From assembly GCA_037349315.1 (NCBI GenBank), contig JBAIAC010000004.1:41915001-41979000 (forward strand): DNA of 64,000 nt. The letters are read 5' to 3'. Shown in pieces: positions 35,900 through 45,249 of this stretch. Under the pieces are notes generated by a model. It was not told the origin of the DNA and ran no database searches. It saw only the letters and a program-made list of their open reading frames with translations. Positions within the stretch are counted from its first letter, which is position 1. Every line of letters begins with the position of its first letter. The stretch comes from Chelydra serpentina. Its lineage: Eukaryota; Chordata; Testudines; Chelydridae. Position numbers and translations under genes: made by a program.

Positions 35900-36344
35900 G
35901 TGAGTTTCCAACTATTTTTTTTGTTTTGTTTTAAGAGTAACAAGATTGTGCAGTACAACAGATCCCTTTGCAGGGTCAAGCCTTTGGAAATACAGTGTGA
36001 ATGTAAGCCTGTTTAAAAGAGTACAAAATGTACAATGAGAGAATTGTCGCTTTAAAATTACAGTACTAATATTACTATATTATTGAAGACAAAATCCCAA
36101 GTTTGTCACTAAGGATTTATCCATATTTATAGACATATTCAAGATGAATGAAATGCCTTAATTAGCTATGTTTTTAATTAATAATTTTGTCAACATTTCC
36201 TCTATGTTTTCAGATTGCTCTTATTTTAATGTTAATTTTAAGCAAACATAAAGCATGATATTTTGCCCTCATTTTAAAAAAATATATTTAATTAAGATAA
36301 CAATGACCTTAAATGATCCTTAGATTAATAAATAGGAAATATCA
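35900..36344. other. TNFRSF19 intron, first part
   Basis: AT-rich intron sequence, starting with the donor gtgagt. Nothing else recognised before the CR1 piece at 36345. Confidence 0.8.
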
Positions 36345-36872
36345 GGTAGGAGTATGGCGCTATTACCTCTGTATATGGTATTGGTGAGGCCATTCATTGA
36401 AAAATTGGAGAAGGTTCATAGAAGAGCTGCCAGAATTATTTGAGGGCTGATCTCAGAATGAGTTTTAAGGAGTTCAGTCTGTTAAACTTATTGTAGTGAA
36501 ATTTAAAAGGTGACTTCACCATCGTCCATAAGCAACTACATGAGGTGAAGATTGCTTATAGTAGAGGGCTCTGTAATCTAGCAAATAAAGACAAAATAAA
36601 TATCCAGTGGCTGAAACTAAAAATATTCAAACGGAATACTACATACATTTTTACTAGTGAAGGTAATCAACCATTGGAAGATCTTACTAAGGAAAGTGGT
36701 ATATTCTTAATCACTTGACGTCTTTAAATCAAGATCAGATGTCTTTCTAGAAGAGTTTCTAGTTGAACCACATTTTCTTGGGCTCAGTGCAAGAATACAA
36801 TGGCCTGTGTTATGCAAGAGATCAGACCACATGATCATAAGGTGCCTTTCTGGTCCTAAAATCTATGAAATT
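36345..36872 (+). mobile_element. CR1-like LINE 3' fragment in a TNFRSF19 intron
   Basis: Reads gaaaaattggagaaggttca tagaagagctgcc, later gagggctctgtaatctagca, and the tail ggcctgtgttatgcaagaga tcagaccacatgatcat to atctatgaa. This is the standard 3' end of a CR1-like LINE, strongly decayed. Confidence 0.85.
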
Positions 36873-36986
36873 ACAAATGTGAACATTTTGTGAATTATAA
36901 TGTTCAAATACTCCATAAGTATAAAAAATTGTGAACAAAAACAAATAGAGCATACTGATACATTTTCTCTTCAATTTTACTCAAAG

Positions 36987-37112
36987 GGTCTGTGAGATCA
37001 CAGGATATTCACTACAATGGTTCTGAACTGTCGTCTTTCGATAGACCCCAGATTAATGAATATGCTCACAGAACGTGTTGTCAGTGTCAACGAGATGCAT
37101 CACGGACATGTG
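36987..37112 (+). CDS. TNFRSF19: TNFRSF19 (TROY), cytoplasmic exon 1 of 3 in this window
   Basis: Codes for (W)SVRSQDIHYNGSELSSFDRP and QINEYAHRTCCQCQRDASRT, ending CG, the membrane-proximal cytoplasmic region of TROY. The acceptor is tactcaaag before GGTCTG and the donor is ATGTG|gtaagt. The exon is 126 bp, so the reading phase is kept; it starts and ends in phase 1. The Trp codon is formed across the previous junction (T + GG) and the closing Gly codon across the next (G + GC). The H-Y-N-G-S-E-L-S and CCQC residues match the family. Length is the same as in other vertebrates as far as I can judge. Confidence 0.93.
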
Positions 37113-37400
37113 GTAAGTTAGGTCTCTATAAGGCCTTATGGAAATGAGAAGTCTAAACAGCAGGAACGCATGGAATGCTGAGCTTTCATCTAGCAGTTGA
37201 GTTGCTTTGGTTGGTTTCCTAGTTAAAACATGGTAATTTGACATTATCAGCCTTTCTTAAGGTTAGGATTGATTGTAAGTCTTAAAAGAAAGTGGCCTTC
37301 TCATTATAGGCCTAGAATTTTCCAGTAGCTATTGAGGCTTTGTTTTATTTTTTTGGGTCAGTTGATCCTTCATGTAAATAATCTGCCAGTTAAGACATGT

Positions 37401-37500
37401 GAGAGACAAGGTGGGTGAGGTAATATCTTTTATTGGACCAACTTCTGTTGGTGAAAGAAACAAGCTTTCGAGCTTACACAGAACTGTTCTGCAGGTCTGT
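37401..37500 (-). mobile_element. Short retroelement tail, related to the Penelope-like type
   Basis: gagacaaggtgggtgaggta, atatcttttattggaccaac and ttctgttggtgaaag, then caagctttcgagcttacaca and gaactgttctgcaggtctg. On the minus strand it gives ctgcagaaca...agctcgaaagcttg, the same order of core, stem and gaaa as in the 27047 type, with different stem bases. A common amniote repeat tail; class inferred. Confidence 0.55.
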
Positions 37501-37570
37501 TTAGACATGTTTGTTTCCTATTGCTCCTAAAAAGTACTGTTACCTCAGGCTTTGAGATTTAAATTGATGT

Positions 37571-37796
37571 GTAGAAGCGACAAAGGGTCCTGTGGCACCT
37601 TATAGACTAACAGAGGTACTGAAGCATAAGCTTTCATGGGTGAATACTCACTTCTTCGGATGCAAGCAGTGGAAATGTCCAGGGGCGGACATTTCCACTG
37701 CTTGCATCCAAAGAAGTGGGTATTCACCCATGAAAGCTTATGCTTCAATACCTCTGTTAGTCTATAAGGTGCCACAGGACCCTTTTTCGCTTCTAC
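37571..37796. repeat. 226-bp head-to-head palindrome of two retroelement tails
   Basis: Left arm 37571-37680 and right arm 37687-37796 are 110 bp each, inverted, with about five mismatches by eye; the spacer is 6 bp (aggggc). Each arm is a Penelope-like tail: gcttgcatccaaagaagtgg, the gtattcacccat stem-loop, gaaagcttatgcttc, ctgttagtctataaggtgcc. The + copy continues to 37826 with cagatccagactatcacggc. It lies in a TNFRSF19 intron, 0.46 kb after an exon. Confidence 0.9.
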
Positions 37797-37896
37797 AGAT
37801 CCAGACTATCACGGCTACCCTCTGAAAATTGATGTGTGTGATCAGTTAGCCTGAATTTCAGCATTTTCACAGTGAACCTAATCCCAAGGTTACATT

Positions 37897-38440
37897 AAGA
37901 GTATGTCTACACCAGGGGTCAGCAACCTTTCAGAAGTGATGTGCCGAGTCTTCATTTATTCACTCTAATTTAAGGTTTCGCGTGCCAGTAATACATTTTA
38001 ACGTTTTTAGAAGGTCTCTTTCTATAAGTCTTTAATATATAACTAAACTATTGTTGTATGTAAAGTAAATAAGGTTTTTAAAATCTTTAAAAAGCTTCAT
38101 TTAAAATTAAATTTAAAATGCAGAGTCCCCTGGACCGGTGGCCAGGACCCGGGCAGTGTGAGTGCCACTGAAAATCAGTTCATGTGCCGCCTTCGGCACG
38201 CGTGCCATAGGTTGCCTACCCCTGGTCTACACTGCAATAAGACACCCACAGCTGGCCCATGCCAGCTGACCAGGGCTCACAGGGTTTTGGGCTACACGCT
38301 GAGCTCTGGGACCCTCCCACTTCACCTGAGCCCAAATGTCTATATTGCAGTTAAACAACCCCTTAGTCCGATACCCATGAGCCTGAGTCAGCTGGCATGG
38401 GCCAGCTGTGGGATCTTAATTATAGTGTAAACCTACCCCA
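37897..38440. mobile_element. MITE (GTCTACAC-type ends) split by another MITE
   Basis: Outer element: left end gagtatgtctacac, resuming after the insert with gtctacactgcaataagaca. It contains cagctggcccatgccagctg and its inverse cagctggcatgggccagctg, and ends tatagtgtaaacctacccc. Same family as 42451-42738. Because the inner insertion duplicated its terminal GTCTACAC, the outer element is older. Confidence 0.75.
37913..38224. mobile_element. hAT (Charlie-like) MITE nested in the outer MITE
   Basis: Terminal inverted repeats caggggtcagcaacctttc and ataggttgcctacccctg are flanked by a perfect 8-bp target duplication GTCTACAC (37905-37912 and 38225-38232). The interior is AT-rich and non-coding. 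312 bp. Confidence 0.9.
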
Positions 38441-38889
38441 GGAGGCTTGAACATTCAAAGTTATTCAAATGTGGTAAACTAATATCAGTATAGACACAGT
38501 TAAAATCACCACATGGTACTGATAGGTTATATCATCTAACACAGTGCTAAGAGATCTGTTTTTCTGTGTGCATTTATAATTACCATTATAGTGTAAGCAA
38601 ACAGTATAGTTAGGGTTGCATAATAATTTCCTCTCTAATCCCCTGTTTCTAGTGGCTCAGAGTTTTCTAAAACCTTCCATTTTAGACTGAAATTTTACAG
38701 ACATTGGTCTCTGCCCAAGGATGAATGTGTAAAAGAAAGAAAGCACACGCAGTTCAAGGATTGCTTCAGAAGGGTAGTAATTTATTACTGGCCTGTATCA
38801 ATATTAAATTGTTACCCACAGCATGGCAGCTCAGTGCCCTGCCTCTTTACTGCATGAGTGACCTTAACTGTGTCCCATTGTGCATATGT
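38441..38889. other. TNFRSF19 intron, nothing recognised
   Basis: No exon or repeat seen. Confidence 0.6.
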
Positions 38890-40090
38890 TGAAGTAACAA
38901 GCCTTGTGGATGGGGGGAAGCGATAGATGTGGTATATCATATTCCTTGACTTTAGTAAGCCTTTTGATACTGTCTCATGTGATCTTCTCATAAACAAACT
39001 AGGGAAATACAACTTAAATGAAGATACTATACAATGGGTGCATAACTGGTTGGAAAGCCATTCTTAGAGAATAGTTATCAATGATTCACAGTCAAGCTGG
39101 AAGGGCATATCAAATTGGGTCCTGCAGAGATCAGTTCTGGGTCCGGTTCTGTTCAGTATCTTCATCAGTGATTTAGATAATGGCGTAAAGAATACACTTA
39201 TAAAGTTTGTGGATGATACCAAACTGAGAGGGGTTTCAAGTTCTTTGGAGGATAGGATTAAAATCCAAAATGATCTAGACAAACTGGAGAAATGGTCTGA
39301 AACAAATAGGATGAAATTCAATAAGAACAAATGCAAAGTACTCCACTTAGAAAGAAACAATCACTTGCACACATACAAAATGAGAAATGACTGCCTAGGA
39401 AGGAGTATTGTGGAAAGGGATCTGGGGGGTCATAGTGGATCACAAGCTAAATATGTGTCAACAGTGTAACACAGTTGCAAAAAAAGCAAACATCGTTCTG
39501 GGATGTATTAGCAGGAGTGTTGTAAACAAGACACGAGAAGTAATTCTTCCATTCTATTCTGCGGTGATTAGGCCTCAACTGGAGTATTGTATCCAGTTCT
39601 GGGTGCCACATTTCAGGAACGATGTGGACAAATTGGAGAAAGTCCAGAGAAGCGCAACAAAAAATGATTAAAGGTCTAGAAAACATGACCTCTGAGGGAA
39701 AATTGAAAAATGTGGGTTTGTTTAGTCTGGAGAAGAAAAGACTTAGACGGGACAGGATAACTGTTTTCAAATACAGAAAAGGTTGTTACAAGGAGGAAGG
39801 AGAAAAATTGTTCTCCTTAACCTCTGAGACTATGACAAGAAGCAACGGGCTTAAATTGCAGCAAGGGAGGTTTAGGTTGAACATTAGGAAAATCTTCCTA
39901 ACTGTCAGGATGGTTAAGCACTGAAGTAAATTGCCTAAGAAGGTTGTAGAATCTCCATCATTGGAGATTTTTAAGAGCAAGTTAGACAAACACCTGTCGG
40001 GGATGGTCTAGATAATAGTTAGTCCTGCCATGAGTTCAGGGACTGGACTAGATGACTTCTCGAGGTCCCTTCCAGTCCTATGATTCTATG
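38890..40090 (+). mobile_element. CR1 LINE 3' part, decayed, in a TNFRSF19 intron
   Basis: ORF2 remnants in successive frames: the LDFSKPFDTVSHDLL region near 38950-38995, a [19 protein letters not shown] with stops near 39110-39150, [20 protein letters not shown] (39209-39469), ARKANIVLGCISRSV with VIRPQLEYCIQFW (39408-39671), and EKKRLRRDRITVFKY (39622-39924). It ends ccttccagtcctatgattct at 40086. The residues facing the FADD box read FVDDTKL, so the first Ala is changed. 5' truncated. Confidence 0.92.
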
Positions 40091-40580
40091 CAGTGCAACA
40101 GTCTTTAATGATTTTATGCAGTTTCCCAAAGGATGGGCACAAAAGACTAGCTGAGAGTGCATGGGCAGTCCTACAATTGTTCTCCAGAGACTCACTTTTT
40201 TCTTAAATGAAAGTGAAGTCTCTCAGTTATTGTTATTGTTAATGTTGTTGTTGTTGTTGTGGAGAAAACCCTCAAAATAAAACCTAAAACAATAGCTATG
40301 AGGAAAGGACTGCCCATTCTTTTCAAGAGGTGCTAACTCAGATGCCAGTAATGACAGTTGAAATGTCAGCGTTTGTTAGCTATTTTACTCCTCATTAAGG
40401 CGTGTAAGAAAAGAGAGGAAGTATCATATTATGAAGATCTAAAGTAGTGGTAGGTGGTAGGCCCTTACTAACACACCTTGGGACTGAAGGAGGGCACAAA
40501 TGCTTTCATTTTCCTGAAGGGGAGGTTCAGCTGTTAAAAGATTGGGTAACACTGGTTTTAAAGGAATAATAAAAAGAGCC

Positions 40581-40611
<31 letters not shown>

Positions 40612-40753
40612 TATCTCACATCTTCATGAATTAATTTATGTAAAATTGGGAAAAAATGATGTTTACAAGAATATAGACTTTAAACTTATGGCCCTGTTGT
40701 GAATTAATTGAGGACATGTTTTACCTCTATTAAAATAAAGTTTTCTTCTGTAG
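40091..40753. other. TNFRSF19 intron with two simple repeats
   Basis: A (TTG)n tract at about 40225-40260 and a run of 27 T at 40581-40607. The acceptor tttcttctgtag precedes the exon at 40754. Confidence 0.8.
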
Positions 40754-40856
40754 GCCCAGTTCATTTGATTCCATCACTGTGCTGTGACGAGACCTGTAGC
40801 ATGGAGCACAGCAGTCACAGCTGCACTTTCCACTCTCAGACTACCCTTTATGAAAG
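40754..40856 (+). CDS. TNFRSF19: TNFRSF19 (TROY), cytoplasmic exon 2 of 3
   Basis: Codes for (G)PVHLIPSLCCDETCSMEHSS, then HSCTFHSQTTLYE and the first two bases of Arg. The PV-L-PS-CC-E-C pattern is the cysteine-rich cytoplasmic stretch of TROY. The acceptor is cttctgtag before GCCCAG and the donor is GAAAG|gtaaca. 103 bp, so the phase changes from 1 to 2, and the next exon begins with G to complete AGG (Arg). The second half (MEHSSHSCTFHS) is less conserved than the first. Identity is less obvious alone but fixed by splice phase and neighbours. Confidence 0.9.
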
Positions 40857-41404
40857 GTAACACCGTTTTTTAGAGTGTATCAAGTATCAACTCTTTTGCA
40901 TGTTAGACAAATTAATATTTATACAGGCTACACAAGTTCCAGAGGAGCTTAATGAAAATCTTTGAACTGTTGGCAATCCTGTTTGCCAGTTTCATGAAAA
41001 ATTCATGTTATGGTGAAATAAATTTTGCATTTTCACCCAGAAGAAAAACTATACAAGATCCAAGCCTTACGTTTGGACACTATAAAATAAAATAAAGTAA
41101 CACCTTATCTGGGAGAGTGTCCTAATATCCTCCCCAGATGGATTTTCCTCCCCTCTCCCAATCCGGCTTTAGCCGTTTGGTCACCCTCTATTACCTGATG
41201 GGCTAGTAGGATGTTGTGTAATCCATTCTGGCCTGTGGTTTGCCTGGAACAGTTACTGCAGTGAATTCCAGTATTCCGGAAGCCAGTGGCATGGCTTGTA
41301 ATCTCCATGAACTCAGTTTATATTTTTTTGGTTTAGAAACTTTAAATTGCTCTCCGAATTGGCTGATCTGTTCTAGTACTTTTGAGATTACTATAAGATT
41401 TTGT
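40857..41404. other. TNFRSF19 intron, nothing recognised
   Basis: Starts with the donor gtaaca. No repeat seen. Confidence 0.6.
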
Positions 41405-41515
41405 GGCCCGGTGTGGTGGCACGCGCCTGTAATCCCAGCTGCTTGGGAGGCTGCAGTTGGTGGATCGCTCAGGAGTTCCAGGCTGCTCTGTGCTATGTCA
41501 ATCGGGTGTCCGGTG
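41405..41515 (+). pseudogene. 7SL (SRP) RNA-like segment
   Basis: ggcccggtgtggtggcacgc gcctgtaatcccagctgctt gggaggctg follows the 5' Alu domain of 7SL RNA, the RNA of the signal recognition particle. It continues through tggatcgctcaggagttcca and gctatgtcaatcgggtgtcc, which corresponds to the 7SL passage after the Alu domain rather than to an Alu element. After about 41515 the similarity fades, although a diverged remainder may reach about 41590. Being truncated, lacking the 3' Alu-domain strand and sitting in an intron, it is probably a retro-copy, not a functional gene. Confidence 0.8.
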
Positions 41516-42221
41516 CTACTGACAGCTTGGCCAGCAGGTAGTTGGAGGACTGGCTAGAACAACGCATCTGATGTGTTGTGATCGGTGCTCTCTCTGTGAG
41601 GGCTGATGAACCTGACAGTGATGAGATTTTGATTAATCATTTATGTACATATGCCCAGTACTGGATTAATGTAATGTTGATGAGTCCCATAGTACTAATT
41701 ATTCATTTACTCCTAGCCAACTTTGCATCTGGCCAAATATAAATACAGTAGTGGTACAGTTATTTATACATCACAAATCCTATATAGTGAGGAAAAATAG
41801 AAAGCTTTTGATGTCATCTGATATTTCCTAACTCTAGATTTTAACACTGAATATTTTTTTTAACCAAAATTGTTTTCTATATGAGGTTTTAACTGGCCTT
41901 TAGCTGTTTAGTTCCTGTGGTCAAATGTGACTAAAAATAGCTGCCCTTGATACAATATGGCTTAGTAGTCTAAGCATCACATTTAAAACAATGTAGGCAT
42001 TCTGCAGCTACATGTTCAAGTGCCAGCAAGGTTGACTCAGCCCCTTTATCCTTCCATTGCTGACAAATTGAGTTCCATGCAATTTGTGTGGGGTCTTTGG
42101 TTAAGACTTTAAAAATAGAAGTTCTGTCTACTCTCTTAGGATATGAAAGATCCCTTGGTGGTTTCCATAAGAGTAGGGGTTTGCCCCAATTTCTTTTCCC
42201 AGAAAAGTCTCTTTCCTTCAA
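41516..42221. other. TNFRSF19 intron, nothing firmly recognised
   Basis: 41516-41590 may be diverged 7SL-like sequence. The rest is unassigned. Confidence 0.5.
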
Positions 42222-42430
42222 CTACACTGCAAAAAGAAATACTGGCAGAGAGTCTCAGAGCCTGGGTCAGCTGACTCAGGCTCACAGAGCTCGTGCTACA
42301 GGACTAATAAAAGCTGTGTAGACATTCCTGCTTGGGCTGAAGTCTGGGATCTGAGACCTACAGCCTTGCCTGAACAGAAACGTCTACACAGCTTTTTTCA
42401 GTCCTGTAATGCATGTCTCTCAAACTTGAG
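42222..42430. mobile_element. Possible MITE related to the GTCTACAC family
   Basis: ttcaactacactgcaaaaag, then gggtcagctgactcaggctc, aaaagctgtgtagacattcc, and an inverted gaaacgtctacacagctttt. The composition and motifs match the neighbouring element at 42451, but its ends are unclear. Confidence 0.5.
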
Positions 42431-42450
42431 TCACTTGACCTGGGTTCTGA

Positions 42451-42738
42451 CAGTATGTCTACACTGTAATTAAAAATCCTCAGTTGGCCTGTGTCAACTG
42501 ACTTGGGCTCATGGGGCTTGGGCTAAGGGCCTGTTTAATTGCAGTGTAGGCATTCAGGCTTGGGCTGGAGCATGGGTTCTAGGTTCCTGTGAAATGGGAG
42601 GGTCACAGAGCTCAGGCTGCAGCCTGAGCCCAAATAGCTACATAGCAATTAAACTGCCCCTTAGCCCGAGCCCCATTAGTCCAAGTCAGTTGGCATGGGC
42701 CAGCTGTGGGTTTTTAATTACAGTGTAGACATACCCTG
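42451..42738. mobile_element. Palindromic MITE (CAGTATGTCTACAC ends)
   Basis: cagtatgtctacactgtaat and attacagtgtagacataccctg are inverted ends of more than 20 bp. The interior includes tgacttgggctcatggggct and its inverse agccccattagtccaagtca. Same family as 37897-38440. No target duplication seen. Confidence 0.8.
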
Positions 42739-43296
42739 AGACTCATTGCATGTTTTGTTTTTGTTTTTTCAGTGTAGACATATCCTTACATACCACAGTA
42801 ATAGTCACCTTCAAAATACCTGACCTAGATTGTGACTTACCTGAAAACTGCTTCCAGTTTCTTCTACTTTGTGTAAGATGGAAGTAGTCCCTCTAAAAAT
42901 AAAAATAACCTATCAGTGCTCTCTAATATTATGTATACTGAATGCAGAAACAGAAATTAGAGCAAAACCTTTGTTACTAGTCACATAAGATACTATTTTG
43001 AAGACTGGTTGTAAGGGATGAAGAGGTCTAAAGAAGAGTTACTAAGGAGTACAAATGAGTGTGAGGAACCATCAGCACATCCTCGCTACCTTTCATAGTG
43101 TTTCCAATGCCCCTGCTGTCTTCGGATTTGAGGAGCAAGCCAATGGACCTCTGCCAGAGGATCTCTCCTCCAGCAGAACATGGCTACCACCAGAATACTG
43201 TCTTAACATAATCCTGTTTAATTTTTTTAATGCAACACTTACTGGTGTCATAGTCTTTGGAAAACTTTTTCAAACCTGTTTCTTTTCTCTTTGCAG
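42739..43296. other. TNFRSF19 intron before the last coding exon
   Basis: Nothing recognised. Ends in a pyrimidine tract and acceptor tcttttctctttgcag. The open frame that begins at 43055 runs through this intron into the exon by chance. Confidence 0.7.
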
Positions 43297-43697
43297 GACT
43301 TTAAATTCTGTTGGAGAAATGATTCCTGCATTCCTCGGTTCTCTTTCACACTCTGCCTGTGGAGACCTTTCAGATGCTTGGCCTCTTATGCAAAACCCCG
43401 CTTGTTGCGACAGCATCTCTTTCTGTGAATCTTATCCAGAACTGACTGGAGGCGATATTAGTTCCTTCGATCCAGAGACTGAAAACACAGCCAATATGTA
43501 TTCAGATAATGACCAGGATCTAAGTGATGTACTTATTTCAGCTAAGTCTCATGCTGGAAGCTTTGCAGAATCCACTGAACTTTCCAAACAGAGCACATGT
43601 ATGGATGCTTCATTAGTTCAGAACTCATCAGCTGCTGAAAACCTTCCAGTGTCAGAATGTGATGAAACAGTTAATGATCCCACAGACTGATAATAAG
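43297..43697 (+). CDS. TNFRSF19: TNFRSF19 (TROY), last coding exon with stop at 43688-43690
   Basis: Codes for the C-terminal cytoplasmic tail: (R)TLNSVGEMIPAFLGSLSHSA, GDLSDAWPLMQNP, ISFCESYPELTGGDISSFDP, and a Ser/Asp/Glu-rich end VSECDETVNDPTD. The SDAWPLMQNP and SYPELTG blocks are the best conserved family markers. The coding part is 394 bp (43297-43690), giving 131 whole codons plus the completed Arg. Three clustered stops (TGATAATAA) close the frame, and the donor AATAAG|gtaaga follows 7 bases after the TGA, so the exon runs to 43697 and is spliced to an untranslated exon. The tail region 43590-43690 is acidic and poorly conserved. The upstream ATG at 43055 is intronic and is not a start. 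Confidence 0.94.
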
Positions 43698-44036
43698 GTA
43701 AGACACATAGCTGTAAAAAATAAATTAAGAAAACCTGTTTGTTGTTAGACTGGTACATTCTGAGGGAGACCAAGATAAGAATGTATAAATCCTCCAGCCA
43801 CACTGAGACAAATATAAATAGAAGAATTGGTGAAGTAATTTATATTATATAATTGCAAAATCTTCAAAAATTTAAATGCATTATGTGAATTTTAAAAGTG
43901 TTGTATTTTCCCCATACTGCAATGTAACAATAGTGTGAATCAGAATGGAGGGTTTGAGCCTTTGTATACAGCATGAACAAGTTGCACTGACAGTTTTCAG
44001 TGTTTTGAAAATATAAGTGCAAAAACTAGTTTAATA
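43698..44036. other. TNFRSF19 last intron, first part
   Basis: Starts with the donor gtaaga. Nothing recognised up to the MITE. Confidence 0.7.
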
Positions 44037-44044
44037 GTTATATG

Positions 44045-44479
44045 TAGGATGGCCAGATGAGAGGTGGAAAAAATCGGGACGGGGGGGAGTGCATTTTCAA
44101 CACTCTCCCGGCACATCCCGGTTTTCGGCGGCACTTCTGCGGGAGATCCTTCAGTCGCTGACGGTCGGTGGCGGCAATTCGGCGACAGGTATGTCCTGCC
44201 ACAGAAGAAAGACGTACCCACCACCGAATTGCCAGCGAAGACTGGCAGCGGCTAAAGGACCCGCCACCGAAGTGCCATGAAAACCAAGACGTGCTGGGCT
44301 GAGTGCAACGAATTGAAAAGCGCTCCCTCTACCTGTCAGCGCCGCGTAAGCGGGCAAAAACATAACAAAACACCTGAACCTAAATATTGGGACAAATGGC
44401 GTCCCGACCGTACTTCGGTCGGGACAAATTGCTAAATATCGGGACAGTCCCAATAAAATCGGGACGCCTGGTCACCCTA
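44045..44479. mobile_element. hAT MITE (CTGGTCACCCTA end) in the last TNFRSF19 intron
   Basis: Ends taggatggccagatgagagg and cctggtcaccctag are inverted, with aaaaaatcgggacggg and cccaataaaatcgggacg just inside. A perfect 8-bp target duplication GTTATATG is at 44037-44044 and 44480-44487. The interior is CpG-rich, with inverted blocks such as ggtggcggcaattcggcgac against caccaccgaattgccagc. The open frames in it are chance products. Confidence 0.9.
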
Positions 44480-44487
44480 GTTATATG

Positions 44488-45140
44488 GTGGAACTCAAAA
44501 GAAGCCCCTGCTTATGAAATAAGAATTGCAGAATTTTCATTGTTCATCTGTATGAAAGGCTACACAAAGCCTTCTCTGTGAATCCACTACAGCATAAAGA
44601 AGAAACAAAGATATGAGAGATCATCAAACTTCTTTTTATGCCAGTCACATTTCCCTGTTGACAAATAAAATGTTTAACCAATATGATTTAATCTGCATGT
44701 TTTAATATTGTGTAATGTACAGAGTAAACAAGGTCAAAATGAAGGGAGGTGAGAAACTATTGTCTCTGCTAGAGCATTGTAAGGATCACAAAAGTTCACA
44801 GTACCACTGGATGGGCATTTTTCTTTTAGAATACTCTCTGTGCCCTGTGTCAGAAAAGTATCAACTTTACGGCATTTAATTTGGAACATAAAGTACCTAA
44901 TCCTACTCTTACTTTTAAAAAATTGCACGTCACTTATAAAATGATTCTCTTTAATCCTCTTCCCTTCAATCTGAACACTTATTGGTTGTATTTCTTGAAT
45001 GAAAACTAAAAGGGGTTTAGGAATTAACAAGAATGTGAATATTCTGGAAATGTACAGAACAAATCCTGCCAAAGTCTGTTTAGCTGTTTTTTAAACCTTT
45101 TGTATATCAGAGCCTATGTCTCAGAAACTTAGATTTAAGT
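44488..45140. other. TNFRSF19 last intron, nothing recognised
   Basis: AT-rich. No exon or nameable repeat. Confidence 0.55.
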
Positions 45141-45240
45141 AAAAACAACGAGGAGTCCTTGTGGCACCTTAGAGACTAACAAATTTATTTGGGCATAAGC
45201 TTTCATGGGCTAGAACCCACTTCACCAGATGCATAAAGTA
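45141..45240 (-). mobile_element. Penelope-like retroelement tail with hammerhead-like core
   Basis: aaaaacaacgaggagtcctt, gtggcaccttagagactaac, ataagctttcatgggctaga acccacttcaccagatgcat. On the minus strand the core is ctggtga, stem gtgggt/gcccat, gaaa (45201-45228). Confidence 0.65.
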
Positions 45241-45249
45241 TAATTTTAA

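Noticed and set aside
43055..43296. N-terminal part of the 211-residue open frame ending at 43690
   Set aside because: It is intron sequence read through the acceptor at 43296; only 43297 onward matches the TROY tail.
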